Shown: piece after piece, positions 1 to 6,305 of the stretch
How the letters are laid out: each line of letters starts with the position of its first letter
Position numbering within the stretch: the stretch's first letter is position 1
Made by a program: the position numbers and the translations under genes
The notes under the pieces: generated by a model
Told to the model about the DNA's origin: nothing
The model's input: only the letters and a program-made list of their open reading frames with translations
The model's database searches: none
NCBI GenBank assembly: GCA_964544265.1
Contig: CAZJBD010000111.1
Span: 1 to 8,324 of the forward strand
DNA from: JALHVH01 sp964544265
GTDB lineage: Bacteria > Acidobacteriota > Aminicenantia > Aminicenantales > Saccharicenantaceae
Direction: 5' to 3'
Length of the DNA stretch: 8,324 nucleotides

Positions 1-1
1 C

Positions 2-268
2 TTCATAGCCGGGATGGAGATCGCCAACGCGTTCTCCGAGCTCACCGATCCGGCCGAGCAGAAGAGGCTCTTCGAACAACAGGCTGAGGAGCAAAAAAAG
101 GGGGATGAAGAATCTCACTGGATCGACCTGGATTATGTCGAAGCCCTCGAATACGGGCTCCCCCCCACCGGAGGGGAGGGGATCGGGATCGATCGCCTGA
201 CCATGATCTTCAGCAACAAGAGATCAATCAGGGACGTCATCCTGTTCCCCCTGTTGAAACCGAGATGA
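2..268 (+). CDS. lysS: Lysyl-tRNA synthetase, class II, C-terminal fragment
   Basis: This is the last 88 codons of a class II lysyl-tRNA synthetase, which charges tRNA-Lys with lysine in the cytoplasm. The frame is open to the left edge, so the gene starts outside the window; the ATG at 14 is internal. The first visible residues, FIAGMEIANAFSELTDP, are the conserved LysS catalytic-core block. Class II motif 3 appears near the end as LPPTGGEGIGIDRL, with its ATP-binding Arg at nt 194-196, followed by the family ending SIRDVILFPLLKPR. The usual Gly-Leu-Gly of motif 3 is Gly-Glu-Gly here, a mild variation. The stop is TGA at 266-268. The anticodon-binding domain and motifs 1 and 2 lie outside. 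The neighbouring envelope genes are not functionally linked to it, although lysS beside lolCD is a known gene order. Confidence 0.96.
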   Translation, partial: FIAGMEIANAFSELTDPAEQKRLFEQQAEEQKKGDEESHWIDLDYVEALEYGLPPTGGEGIGIDRLTMIFSNKRSIRDVILFPLLKPR

Positions 269-270
269 AA

Positions 271-287
271 CGACGGACGGCCCGTCG
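271..287 (+). other. Short hairpin between lysS and lolC
   Basis: CGACGG (271-276) and CCGTCG (282-287) form a perfect 6-bp stem around a 5-nt loop in the 31-nt gap between lysS and the lolC start. There is no T-tract behind it, so it does not look like a complete intrinsic terminator. It ends 12 nt before the lolC ATG, where a Shine-Dalgarno site would be expected, and no good one is visible. It may influence lolC translation or be chance in a GC-rich spacer. Confidence 0.3.
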
Positions 288-299
288 CCTGCAAAGACT

Positions 300-1517
300 A
301 TGAAATTCGAGCTTTTCGTTGCCAGAAGATACCTGACCGCCAAGAGGAAGCAGGCATTCATCTCCGTCATCACCCTTATTTCCGTCCTGGGCATCACAAT
401 CGGGGTCATGGCCCTGGTCATCGCCATAGCCCTCATCACGGGCTTCCAGGAGGACGTTCAGGACAAGATCCTCGGCACGACCTCCCACATCATGGTCTCG
501 GACCTTTCTGGAGACGGGCTGAAGGATTACCCCGGGATCATGGAAAGGATCAGGGGACTCAAAGGTGTCGTATCCGTGACTCCCGTGGTCTATGGCCAGG
601 TCCTGATCAACGGCCCCTCGAGGAGTTCCGGCGCTTTGCTTAAGGGGATCGATTTCGAACGCGAGATGAAGAGCTCCTCCTGGCTCCGGAAGCTGGAATC
701 CGGTTCGATCCCCCAGGCCGGACCTCAGGCCGAGATCCTCCTCGGCAGTGAGATCGCTTTCAGCATCGGCGCCGGGCCGGGCGATTCGATCACCGTCCTG
801 ACCACTGCCTCCCGCCTGTCGCCCATGGGCCTCTTCCCCAAGACGAAAAGATTCAAGGTCAGCGGGATCTTCAATACGGGGCTTTATGAGTTCGATTCGG
901 CGACGGTCCTAGTTCCTCTTGAGACCGCCCAGAGGTTCCTCGGATTCGAGGAGAAGGCGACCTACCTCCAGGTCAAGATCTCGAATATCTTCGAGGCCGG
1001 GAACCTCGGACAGCGCATCAAAGAGGGCCTGCCTCCCCTGACCTATGTCACGACTTGGATGGAGCTCAACAGATCGCTCTTCTCAGCCCTCAAGCTCGAG
1101 AAAAGCATCATGTTCCTGACCATCACACTGATCGTCTTTGTGGCCGCCCTAAATATTATCGCCACCCTCATCCTGATGGTCATGGAGAAGACCCGCGACA
1201 TCGGCATCCTCATGGCCATGGGGGCGACGGCACGGCATATCCGGAGCATCTTCTTCCTCCAGGGGGCCTTGATAGGGATCATCGGGACGACCTTGGGTGT
1301 CGTCCTGGGTCTGGTCTGGTGCTGGATGGCCAATGCTTTCCGGCTGATTAGGATCCCAGTGGATATATACCAGATCTCTTACGTTCCCTTTCGTCTTGGG
1401 GGACTTGACCTGATCCTCATCGTCGGGGTCAGCCTGGCTATCAGTTTCTTTTCGACGCTTTTCCCATCCCACCGGGCCGCCAAAACGGACCCGGTCGTGG
1501 CGCTGAAATATGAATGA
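300..1517 (+). CDS. lolC: Lipoprotein-releasing ABC transporter permease, LolC/LolE family
   Basis: This 405-residue inner-membrane permease belongs to the LolC/E branch of the MacB-FtsX superfamily. It extracts outer-membrane lipoproteins from the inner membrane for handover to LolA. The N-terminus MKFELFVARRYLTAKRKQ followed by SVITLISVLGITIGVMALV (first membrane segment, about 22-48) is typical of the family. A periplasmic domain spans about 49-265. Three further segments lie at about 268-292, 313-342 and 370-392, and the protein ends RAAKTDPVVALKYE, the usual terminal motif. Length matches E. coli LolC (about 400). The ATG at 300 is the only reasonable start, because an in-frame stop lies at 255-257 with no alternative start codon between; no clear Shine-Dalgarno site is seen. 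It overlaps lolD by 8 nt. Only one permease gene is present, so the complex may be a homodimer (LolF-like) unless a second permease lies elsewhere; LolC versus LolE cannot be told apart. Confidence 0.93.
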   Translation: MKFELFVARRYLTAKRKQAFISVITLISVLGITIGVMALVIAIALITGFQEDVQDKILGTTSHIMVSDLSGDGLKDYPGIMERIRGLKGVVSVTPVVYGQVLINGPSRSSGALLKGIDFEREMKSSSWLRKLESGSIPQAGPQAEILLGSEIAFSIGAGPGDSITVLTTASRLSPMGLFPKTKRFKVSGIFNTGLYEFDSATVLVPLETAQRFLGFEEKATYLQVKISNIFEAGNLGQRIKEGLPPLTYVTTWMELNRSLFSALKLEKSIMFLTITLIVFVAALNIIATLILMVMEKTRDIGILMAMGATARHIRSIFFLQGALIGIIGTTLGVVLGLVWCWMANAFRLIRIPVDIYQISYVPFRLGGLDLILIVGVSLAISFFSTLFPSHRAAKTDPVVALKYE

Positions 1518-2205
1518 CATCGTCCTTTGCGCGGAGAACCTTGGCAAGACCTACCCCTTGCCGAAGGGGGAACTTCGCGTTTTTCAAGGGATCAATTTTA
1601 AACTCCAAAGGGGGGATTTGGCGGCCATTATGGGGGTGTCCGGCGTCGGCAAAACGACGCTCCTCAACCTCCTGGGCGCTCTGGACAGGCCGAACGAGGG
1701 TACAATCCAACTGGACGGAGAAGACCTTGGGGTCCGTTCTGACCTGGAGATCTCGAAGTTAAGGAACAGCAAGATCGGCTTCGTTTTTCAGTTCTACCAC
1801 CTCTTGCCCGAGTTCACGGCCCTGGAAAATATCAGCCTTCCGCTCCTTATACGGGGACTGGGTCGCAAGGAAGCCCTGCCCAGAGCCCGGAAGCTCCTGG
1901 ACGAAGTCGGTCTTGGGGACAAGGCAAATTACAGGCCGGGGCAGATGTCCGGAGGAGAACAGCAGAGGGTGGCGATCGCCCGAGCCCTCGTGAATGAGCC
2001 CAAAGTGCTCCTGGCGGACGAACCGACGGGGAACCTGGACTGGAAAACAGGGGAAATGGTCCTTAAGCTCATCCTGGACCTTCATCAAAAAAAAGGTCTT
2101 TCTTCGGTCATCGTAACCCACAATGAAAAGATCGCCGTGTATTGCCATCGGCTTTATATCATGGAAGCCGGCGAGTTGAAACTTTCCCCCTCCTTCAGAC
2201 GTTAG
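1510..2205 (+). CDS. lolD: Lipoprotein-releasing ABC transporter ATP-binding protein LolD
   Basis: This 231-residue ABC ATPase powers the adjacent LolC/E permease from the cytoplasmic face. All nucleotide-binding motifs are visible: Walker A GVSGVGKTT (42-50), Q-loop Gln94 in FVFQFYHLLPEFTALEN, signature MSGGEQQRVAIARAL (146-160), Walker B VLLADE with catalytic Glu171, D-loop NLD (175-177) and H-loop His204 in VTHNE. The VFQFYHLLPEFTALEN block and the TGNLD context are characteristic of the LolD/MacB/FtsE group. Together with the partner permease they support LolD over FtsE or MacB. Length is normal for LolD (about 230). The ATG at 1510 lies inside the last codons of lolC and lacks a strong Shine-Dalgarno site, so translation is probably coupled to lolC. 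A run of eight A (2087-2094) occurs in-frame and does not disrupt the gene. Confidence 0.95.
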   Translation: MNDIVLCAENLGKTYPLPKGELRVFQGINFKLQRGDLAAIMGVSGVGKTTLLNLLGALDRPNEGTIQLDGEDLGVRSDLEISKLRNSKIGFVFQFYHLLPEFTALENISLPLLIRGLGRKEALPRARKLLDEVGLGDKANYRPGQMSGGEQQRVAIARALVNEPKVLLADEPTGNLDWKTGEMVLKLILDLHQKKGLSSVIVTHNEKIAVYCHRLYIMEAGELKLSPSFRR

Positions 2206-2395
2206 AATTTACGTGAAGCGCTCCCCTCGCGGATTGCTAAATCTTCTTTATTCAATATTTTGGAACCATCCGTCTTTTCGCCCGCTCGGGCAGGCACCCT
2301 TGGCTATCCGGAGTTCGGACTCGCGTCCGCGCGGCAATCCCGGGGCCTCGTCGGGAATAGACTGAACTGAATGAATATGGTATAAGGATATGATC
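2206..2395 (+). promoter_or_regulatory. Non-coding leader upstream of bamA with GC-rich hairpins
   Basis: This 190-nt spacer is the longest non-coding stretch on the + strand and the most likely place for a promoter for bamA and downstream genes. An AT-rich patch (about 2240-2261) contains a weak sigma-70-like pair, TTGCTA (2234-2239) and TATTTT (2256-2261), 16 nt apart; this match is poor. Downstream are three small inverted repeats: GCCC/GGGC (2280-2283 with 2288-2291), CGGAC/GTCCG (2316-2320 with 2325-2329) and TCCCG/CGGGA (2338-2342 with 2352-2356). None is followed by a T-tract, so no terminator for lolD is evident. The leader may be structured in RNA; no known riboswitch or protein-coding ORF is recognised in it. 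Confidence 0.35.
2384..2388 (+). promoter_or_regulatory. Ribosome binding site deciding the bamA start
   Basis: AAGGA lies 7 nt before the ATG at 2396 but only 1 nt before the in-frame ATG at 2390. Normal spacing favours 2396, which also gives a cleaner signal peptide beginning MKKIMTALLL. Confidence 0.65.
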
Positions 2396-4696
2396 ATGAA
2401 GAAGATCATGACGGCCCTCCTGCTGGCCCTTTTTCCCCTGGCCCTCTCTGCCCAGGACTTGGTGGAGAAGATCGAGATCCTGGGGAATGACCGGGTCACC
2501 AAGGAGACCATCCAGTATTACCTTTCGGCAAAGGAAGGGGACTATTTCAACGAGGACCTCCTCAAGAGGGATTTCCGGGTCCTTTGGTCGACCGGGTTCT
2601 TTGCAGACGTCCGGATCGAGCGGGCGGAAGGGACCAGGGGAAAGGTCATCAAGATCATCGTCGAAGAGAATCCGGTCATCAAGAGCGTCGTTTATAAAAC
2701 CGGGAAAAAGGTCAAGGAAGACGATATCGTCAACAAACTCAAGGAGAAGGACGAATATATCCTGCCGTACTCCTATTACAGTCCCGCTAAGGTTCAGAGG
2801 ATCAAGAAGACGATCGGCGACCTCCTCGCCGAGAAAGGCCTCCAGGCGGCCAAGATCAATACCGAAGTCAGCAAGAAAGGCAAGAATGAGGTCGATCTCC
2901 TCTTCAAGATTGATGAGGGGCCCAAGGTCCGTGTCGGCCAGGTCGTCTTCGAGGGAAGAGCCAAGCTGCCGGAGAGTTTCCTCCGCGAGGCCATGAAGGA
3001 CAATAAAACGCACAGCCTTCTTTCTTGGATAGGGGGCAAGGACGTTTTCAAACAGGGTAAGATCCCTGACGATATGGCGCTCATCAAGAAGAAGTTCCAG
3101 GAGAACGGCTATATGGAGGCCACGGTCGGAGAGCCCAGGATCGAAGAGATCGAAAAGCGGACGATCTTTTTCCGGAAGCAGAAGATGATGAAAATCATCG
3201 TCCCCGTCAACGCCGGCTACCTCTACCGGGTGGGCGAGATCAAAATCGAGGGCAACAAGGCGGTCAACGGCAAGTACCTGAGAAGCCTGGTCAAACTCGA
3301 CAAGGGCCAGGTCTACAGCACTCAGATCCGGGAAAAAGCCGTCGAGAAGATGGGGGAGACCTATCGCGACGGCGGCTATCTCTATGCCCAGATTGCTCCC
3401 GTCGAGAACCTGGACCCCAAAAACAAGATCATCAACGTGACCTTCAACATCTATGAAGGGGACGTCGCTTTCCTCCACCGGCTCGAGTTCAGGGGCAACA
3501 ACTACACCAAGGATAAAGTCATCCGCCGGGAGATGCTCATCCGGGAGGGGGATCGGTTTAGCCTGGCGTACTTCAAGGACAGCATCCTGCGCATCAAGCA
3601 GTTGGGCCTTGTGGACCTTGAAAAGGAGCCGGATATCAAGCCCAATCCCGAGGACCCAACCCAAATCGACGTCCAGGTCAACGTCAAAGAGCTTCAGAGG
3701 AATAATATCCAGTTTACAGCGGGCTACAGCGGTTACGAAGGAACGTTCGTCGCCTTAAGCTACTCGACCGTCAATTTCCTGGGCGCGGGGGAAACCCTGG
3801 AGTTTATGATCCAGCAGGGAAAGAGGATCAAAAACTATAGCTTCGGCTTCACCGAGCCCTACCTTTTTGACCAGCCGATCACTCTCGGCTTCAATATCTA
3901 TGACCGCAGGATCAATTACCCCTATCTTTATAATCAAAAGAGCAAGGGGATCGATCTGACGCTGGGGGCCAGGATTATGGGATACTGGCGGGCCAACGTA
4001 ACCTACAGCTACCAGAATGTCAATGTTTCCGTTCCAGAGAACAGCTATTATTACGGCTATTACTCATCGATGTACGGGATCGGGAAGTACAACATGAGTT
4101 CCATCGAGCCCCTCCTCTACCGGTCCACGGTCGACAGCCCGCTGACCCCAACCCAAGGGACGATGTATTCCCTCTCGTTTAAGTTCGCGGGCTCCTTCCT
4201 GGGCGGCGAGGTCAGCCTTTATCGGCCGAGAATCGAATTTACCCGCTTCCAACCGTTCATCGCCAACCACGTGATCGGTGTCCATCTGGAATACCAGTAT
4301 GTTAAGGCGATCAAGGGGTCCCAGGTCCCGTTCTGGGAGAAGTTCTACCTCGGGGGCGAGCGCTCGGTCCGGGGGTATGAGATCTATACGATCGGCCCCC
4401 GGAACGAAAACAACACGGTCATCGGCGGCGACAAATCGCTGGTCCTCAACGCCGAGTATATTATCCCCGTCGGCGGGCCTCTCAACGTGATTCTTTTCTA
4501 TGATTTGGGCAATGCCATCAGATCTACGGAAAGATTCAGCCTGAAGGGCATGTATACGTCCGGGGGGCTTGAAGCCCGGATCTTCGTGCCGGCCCTAAGG
4601 GTTCCGTTCCGTCTCATTTTCGCGTATAATAACAAAAAGGTCTACGCGGACGAATCGAATTTCGCGTTCCGATTCGCTGTCGGCACGACTTTTTAG
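2396..4696 (+). CDS. bamA: Outer membrane protein assembly factor BamA (Omp85 family)
   Basis: BamA is the barrel subunit of the BAM complex that folds beta-barrel proteins into the outer membrane. The 766-residue product starts with a Sec signal peptide (MKKIMTALLLALFPLALSA, cleavage near A19/Q20). Five POTRA repeats follow at about 22-94, 95-178, 180-275, 277-357 and 358-433; each ends in a recognisable strand such as VDLLFKIDEGPKV or INVTFNIYEGD. The C-terminal barrel (about 435-766) carries the Omp85 loop-6 motif GGERSVRGYE, with its key Arg at residue 659 (nt 4370-4372), and ends FRFAVGTTF with a terminal Phe typical of the outer-membrane beta-signal. Length is close to E. coli BamA (810). 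TamA is less likely because it has three POTRAs. An in-frame ATG at 2390 would add two residues. skp begins 39 nt downstream, the classic bamA-skp order. Confidence 0.96.
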   Translation: MKKIMTALLLALFPLALSAQDLVEKIEILGNDRVTKETIQYYLSAKEGDYFNEDLLKRDFRVLWSTGFFADVRIERAEGTRGKVIKIIVEENPVIKSVVYKTGKKVKEDDIVNKLKEKDEYILPYSYYSPAKVQRIKKTIGDLLAEKGLQAAKINTEVSKKGKNEVDLLFKIDEGPKVRVGQVVFEGRAKLPESFLREAMKDNKTHSLLSWIGGKDVFKQGKIPDDMALIKKKFQENGYMEATVGEPRIEEIEKRTIFFRKQKMMKIIVPVNAGYLYRVGEIKIEGNKAVNGKYLRSLVKLDKGQVYSTQIREKAVEKMGETYRDGGYLYAQIAPVENLDPKNKIINVTFNIYEGDVAFLHRLEFRGNNYTKDKVIRREMLIREGDRFSLAYFKDSILRIKQLGLVDLEKEPDIKPNPEDPTQIDVQVNVKELQRNNIQFTAGYSGYEGTFVALSYSTVNFLGAGETLEFMIQQGKRIKNYSFGFTEPYLFDQPITLGFNIYDRRINYPYLYNQKSKGIDLTLGARIMGYWRANVTYSYQNVNVSVPENSYYYGYYSSMYGIGKYNMSSIEPLLYRSTVDSPLTPTQGTMYSLSFKFAGSFLGGEVSLYRPRIEFTRFQPFIANHVIGVHLEYQYVKAIKGSQVPFWEKFYLGGERSVRGYEIYTIGPRNENNTVIGGDKSLVLNAEYIIPVGGPLNVILFYDLGNAIRSTERFSLKGMYTSGGLEARIFVPALRVPFRLIFAYNNKKVYADESNFAFRFAVGTTF

Positions 4697-4723
4697 GGCG
4701 TTCCGCGGGAGATCATAAACCTT

Positions 4724-4729
4724 AGGAGG
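4724..4729 (+). promoter_or_regulatory. Strong ribosome binding site of skp
   Basis: AGGAGG sits 6 nt before the ATG at 4736. It is the best Shine-Dalgarno match in the window and fits an abundantly made periplasmic chaperone. It supports 4736 as the start over the in-frame ATG at 4748. Confidence 0.8.
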
Positions 4730-4735
4730 ATTTAA

Positions 4736-5278
4736 ATGGCGAGAGGCATGATACGATCAATAATCCTGACCCTGTTCGTTTGTTCCATCCTTTCTCTGGG
4801 TTTCGCCCAGCAGACGGGAAAAATCGGCGTCATCAATTCCCAGTTGGTCCTAGAAAGGTCTGTGGAAGGCAAAAGGGTCATCGCTCAGCTCCAGGATAAG
4901 GACAAAAAGAGCCAGAGCGACCTGGCCAGGCTGGACAACGAAATCAAGCAGCTCGAGACAAAGCTCAATACGCAACGGTTGACCCTGACCGATGAGGCGG
5001 CCATGCAGATCAATTCCGACATAGATAAGAAGAAGACCGATCAAAAGAGACTTTCTGAGGATGCCGTCCGTGAAATCCAGGAGCTTCAATACAGGCTCTT
5101 CAATAAGGTCCAGGGAGAGCTTATACCCATTATTGAAGGGGTCGGCAAGGAGAGGGGAATGGATGTCATTTTTGACCTGGCCAAGAGCGGGGCCGTTTAT
5201 TTCAGCCCAGCCATAGACCTCACGGACGAGGTCATCCGCCGCTATGACGCTTCTAAGGCGGCCGCTCCGGCCAAGTGA
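4736..5278 (+). CDS. skp: Periplasmic chaperone Skp/OmpH family
   Basis: Skp holds unfolded outer-membrane proteins in the periplasm and delivers them to BamA. The 180-residue product has a signal peptide (residues 1-24, hydrophobic core SIILTLFVCSILSLG, probable cleavage after GFA). Next comes the family strand KIGVINSQLVLERSVEGKR (29-47). A long, highly charged, heptad-like helical region at about 48-128 is the expected coiled-coil tentacle. The C-terminal core GKERGMDVIFDLAKSGAVYFSPAIDLTDEVIRRYD (137-171, broken here only by description) is the standard OmpH ending, followed by a short Ala/Pro/Lys tail. Cys16 lies inside the signal peptide without a proper lipobox, so this is not a lipoprotein. 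Length is slightly above E. coli Skp (161). The gene lies directly after bamA and 6 nt before fabZ; the lpxD usually found in that gap is missing. Confidence 0.92.
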   Translation: MARGMIRSIILTLFVCSILSLGFAQQTGKIGVINSQLVLERSVEGKRVIAQLQDKDKKSQSDLARLDNEIKQLETKLNTQRLTLTDEAAMQINSDIDKKKTDQKRLSEDAVREIQELQYRLFNKVQGELIPIIEGVGKERGMDVIFDLAKSGAVYFSPAIDLTDEVIRRYDASKAAAPAK

Positions 5279-5284
5279 TGAGCG

Positions 5285-5737
5285 ATGATCACGATCGAGC
5301 AGATCCAAAAGTTCCTCCCCCATCGATTCCCCTTTCTGCTCGTGGACCGGGTCAAGGAGATCCATCCGGGTAGGTCGATTGTCGCCCTCAAGAATGTAAG
5401 CTGCAATGAGATTTTTTTCCAGGGGCATTTTCCCGGGAAGATGATCATGCCGGGAGTTCTGATCGTCGAGGCCATCGCCCAGGCAGGGGGGATTCTGCTT
5501 TACAATTCCGTTCCGGAGCCCCAACGCACGTTTGTGGTCCTGAGCAAGATCGATAACGCCAAGTTTCGAAGGCTGGTGGTTCCGGGAGACCAACTGAAGC
5601 TCGAAGCCGAGATTCTTAAGCTCAAAAAGAAGTACGGCCATCTGAAGGGCAGGGCGACCGTCGACGGAGAAATCGCCGCCGAGGGAGAGATGGTCGCCAC
5701 CTTCCTGGACCTCGAGGCGATGAATGAGATCACGTGA
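5285..5737 (+). CDS. fabZ: 3-hydroxyacyl-ACP dehydratase FabZ
   Basis: FabZ dehydrates 3-hydroxyacyl-ACP to trans-2-enoyl-ACP in fatty-acid elongation. It competes with LpxA for the same 3-hydroxyacyl-ACP pool, which explains its regular place beside lpxA. The 150-residue protein shows the N-terminal block FLPHRFPFLLVDRV (10-23) and the hot-dog active site GHFPGKMIMPGVLIVEAIAQ (47-66). That site contains catalytic His48 and Glu62. The Pro usually two residues after HFPG is Met here, which should not affect catalysis. Length is normal (about 145-155). The start is fixed at 5285, since an in-frame stop lies two codons upstream (5279-5281). No clear Shine-Dalgarno site is visible, so ribosomes finishing skp 6 nt upstream probably reinitiate. 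It overlaps lpxA by 14 nt. Confidence 0.95.
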   Translation: MITIEQIQKFLPHRFPFLLVDRVKEIHPGRSIVALKNVSCNEIFFQGHFPGKMIMPGVLIVEAIAQAGGILLYNSVPEPQRTFVVLSKIDNAKFRRLVVPGDQLKLEAEILKLKKKYGHLKGRATVDGEIAAEGEMVATFLDLEAMNEIT

Positions 5738-6305
5738 CATCACCATCCACTCTTCGGCGACGGTCCATTCAAAGGCGCGGCTGGACTCCGGTGTCTGGAT
5801 CGGTCCTGGCTGCGTCATTGGCGAAAAGGTCAGCCTGGGCCGGAACACGAGACTTGAATCCAATGTTTCNNNNNNNNNNNNNNNNNNNNNNNNNNNNNNN
5901 NNNNNNNNNNNNNNNNNNNNNNNNNNNNNNNNNNNNNNNNNNNNNNNNNNNNNNNNNNNNNNNNNNNNNCGGATCGGAAGATATGCGTTCATCGGCGGAT
6001 TTACGGTCGTCACCCAGGATGTCCTGCCCTTCACGAAAGTCGCCGGCATGAGACCCATCAAAATTTATGGATTAAACGGCATCGGCCTCCGGCGGAGGGG
6101 ATTTTCCAGTGAACGGATCCATGCCCTCCGGGATATGATCAAGATCCTTTATTATTCGGATCTCAACACGACTCAGGCCCTTGATAAAATCCAGTTGACA
6201 TTCCCTCCCAGTGAAGACAGGGAAGAGATCCTCGGATTCATTCGAGCCTCCAAACGAGGAATCGTCAAAAAGACGGCCGAAAAATGGGAGAGCGAGTCGG
6301 AATAA
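5724..6305 (+). CDS. lpxA: UDP-N-acetylglucosamine acyltransferase LpxA, interrupted by assembly gap
   Basis: LpxA transfers a 3-hydroxyacyl chain from ACP to UDP-GlcNAc (or its 3-amino form), the first step of lipid A synthesis, in the cytoplasm. Before the gap, residues 1-49 show left-handed beta-helix hexapeptides (VWIGPGCVIGEKVSLG) in register with E. coli LpxA; codon 49 is TCN, Ser whatever the last base. After the gap, IGRYAFIGGFTVVTQDV aligns with E. coli from about residue 165, and GLNGIGLRRRGFS keeps the substrate-binding Asn and Arg-Arg. The end SKRGIVKK is typical, with about 12 extra residues. By this alignment about 114 residues are missing, including catalytic His125, whereas 100 N would encode only 33. 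The true protein should be near 274 residues. GAGG at 5714-5717 supports the ATG at 5724. It overlaps lpxI by 22 nt. Confidence 0.92.
   Translation: MRSRDITIHSSATVHSKARLDSGVWIGPGCVIGEKVSLGRNTRLESNVXXXXXXXXXXXXXXXXXXXXXXXXXXXXXXXXXXRIGRYAFIGGFTVVTQDVLPFTKVAGMRPIKIYGLNGIGLRRRGFSSERIHALRDMIKILYYSDLNTTQALDKIQLTFPPSEDREEILGFIRASKRGIVKKTAEKWESESE
5870..5969. other. Assembly gap of exactly 100 N inside lpxA
   Basis: One hundred consecutive N interrupt the sequence. The round size is the usual placeholder for a scaffold gap of unknown length. Alignment of the flanking LpxA residues suggests that about 340 nt are really missing, so all downstream coordinates are probably displaced by roughly 240 nt relative to the genome. 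Confidence 0.97.

Noticed and set aside
94..100. A AAA AAG slippery heptamer in lysS, in the dnaX-like reading phase, with a GAGGAG just upstream.
   Set aside because: A -1 shift meets a TGA at 106-108 two codons later, the purine-rich element is only 2 nt away rather than about 10, and the zero-frame product is a standard LysS ending. It is probably chance.
271..287. Rho-independent terminator for lysS.
   Set aside because: The 6-bp stem is real, but no T-tract follows and lolC begins only 12 nt later, so it is listed as a plain hairpin.
2087..2094. A run of eight A in lolD that could allow slippage or phase variation.
   Set aside because: The frame is intact, the codons CAA AAA AAA are ordinary, and a shift would remove the H-loop and meet a stop soon after. 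No regulatory role is suggested.
2262..2267. GGAACC upstream of bamA, resembling the -35 element of a sigma-E/ECF promoter, as known for E. coli bamA.
   Set aside because: No matching -10 element (TCTGA or CGTC type) lies at 15-17 nt downstream; a six-base match alone is expected by chance.
2252..3664. A 470-codon open frame on the minus strand, antisense to bamA.
   Set aside because: bamA is certain on the + strand. The antisense translation is rich in Asp/Leu/Val in the pattern produced by complementing Lys/Glu/Ile-rich coding sequence, and has no recognisable domain.
4850..6061. A 403-codon minus-strand open frame spanning the assembly gap.
   Set aside because: It runs antisense through skp, fabZ and lpxA and is open partly because N codons hide stops. 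No family resemblance is visible.
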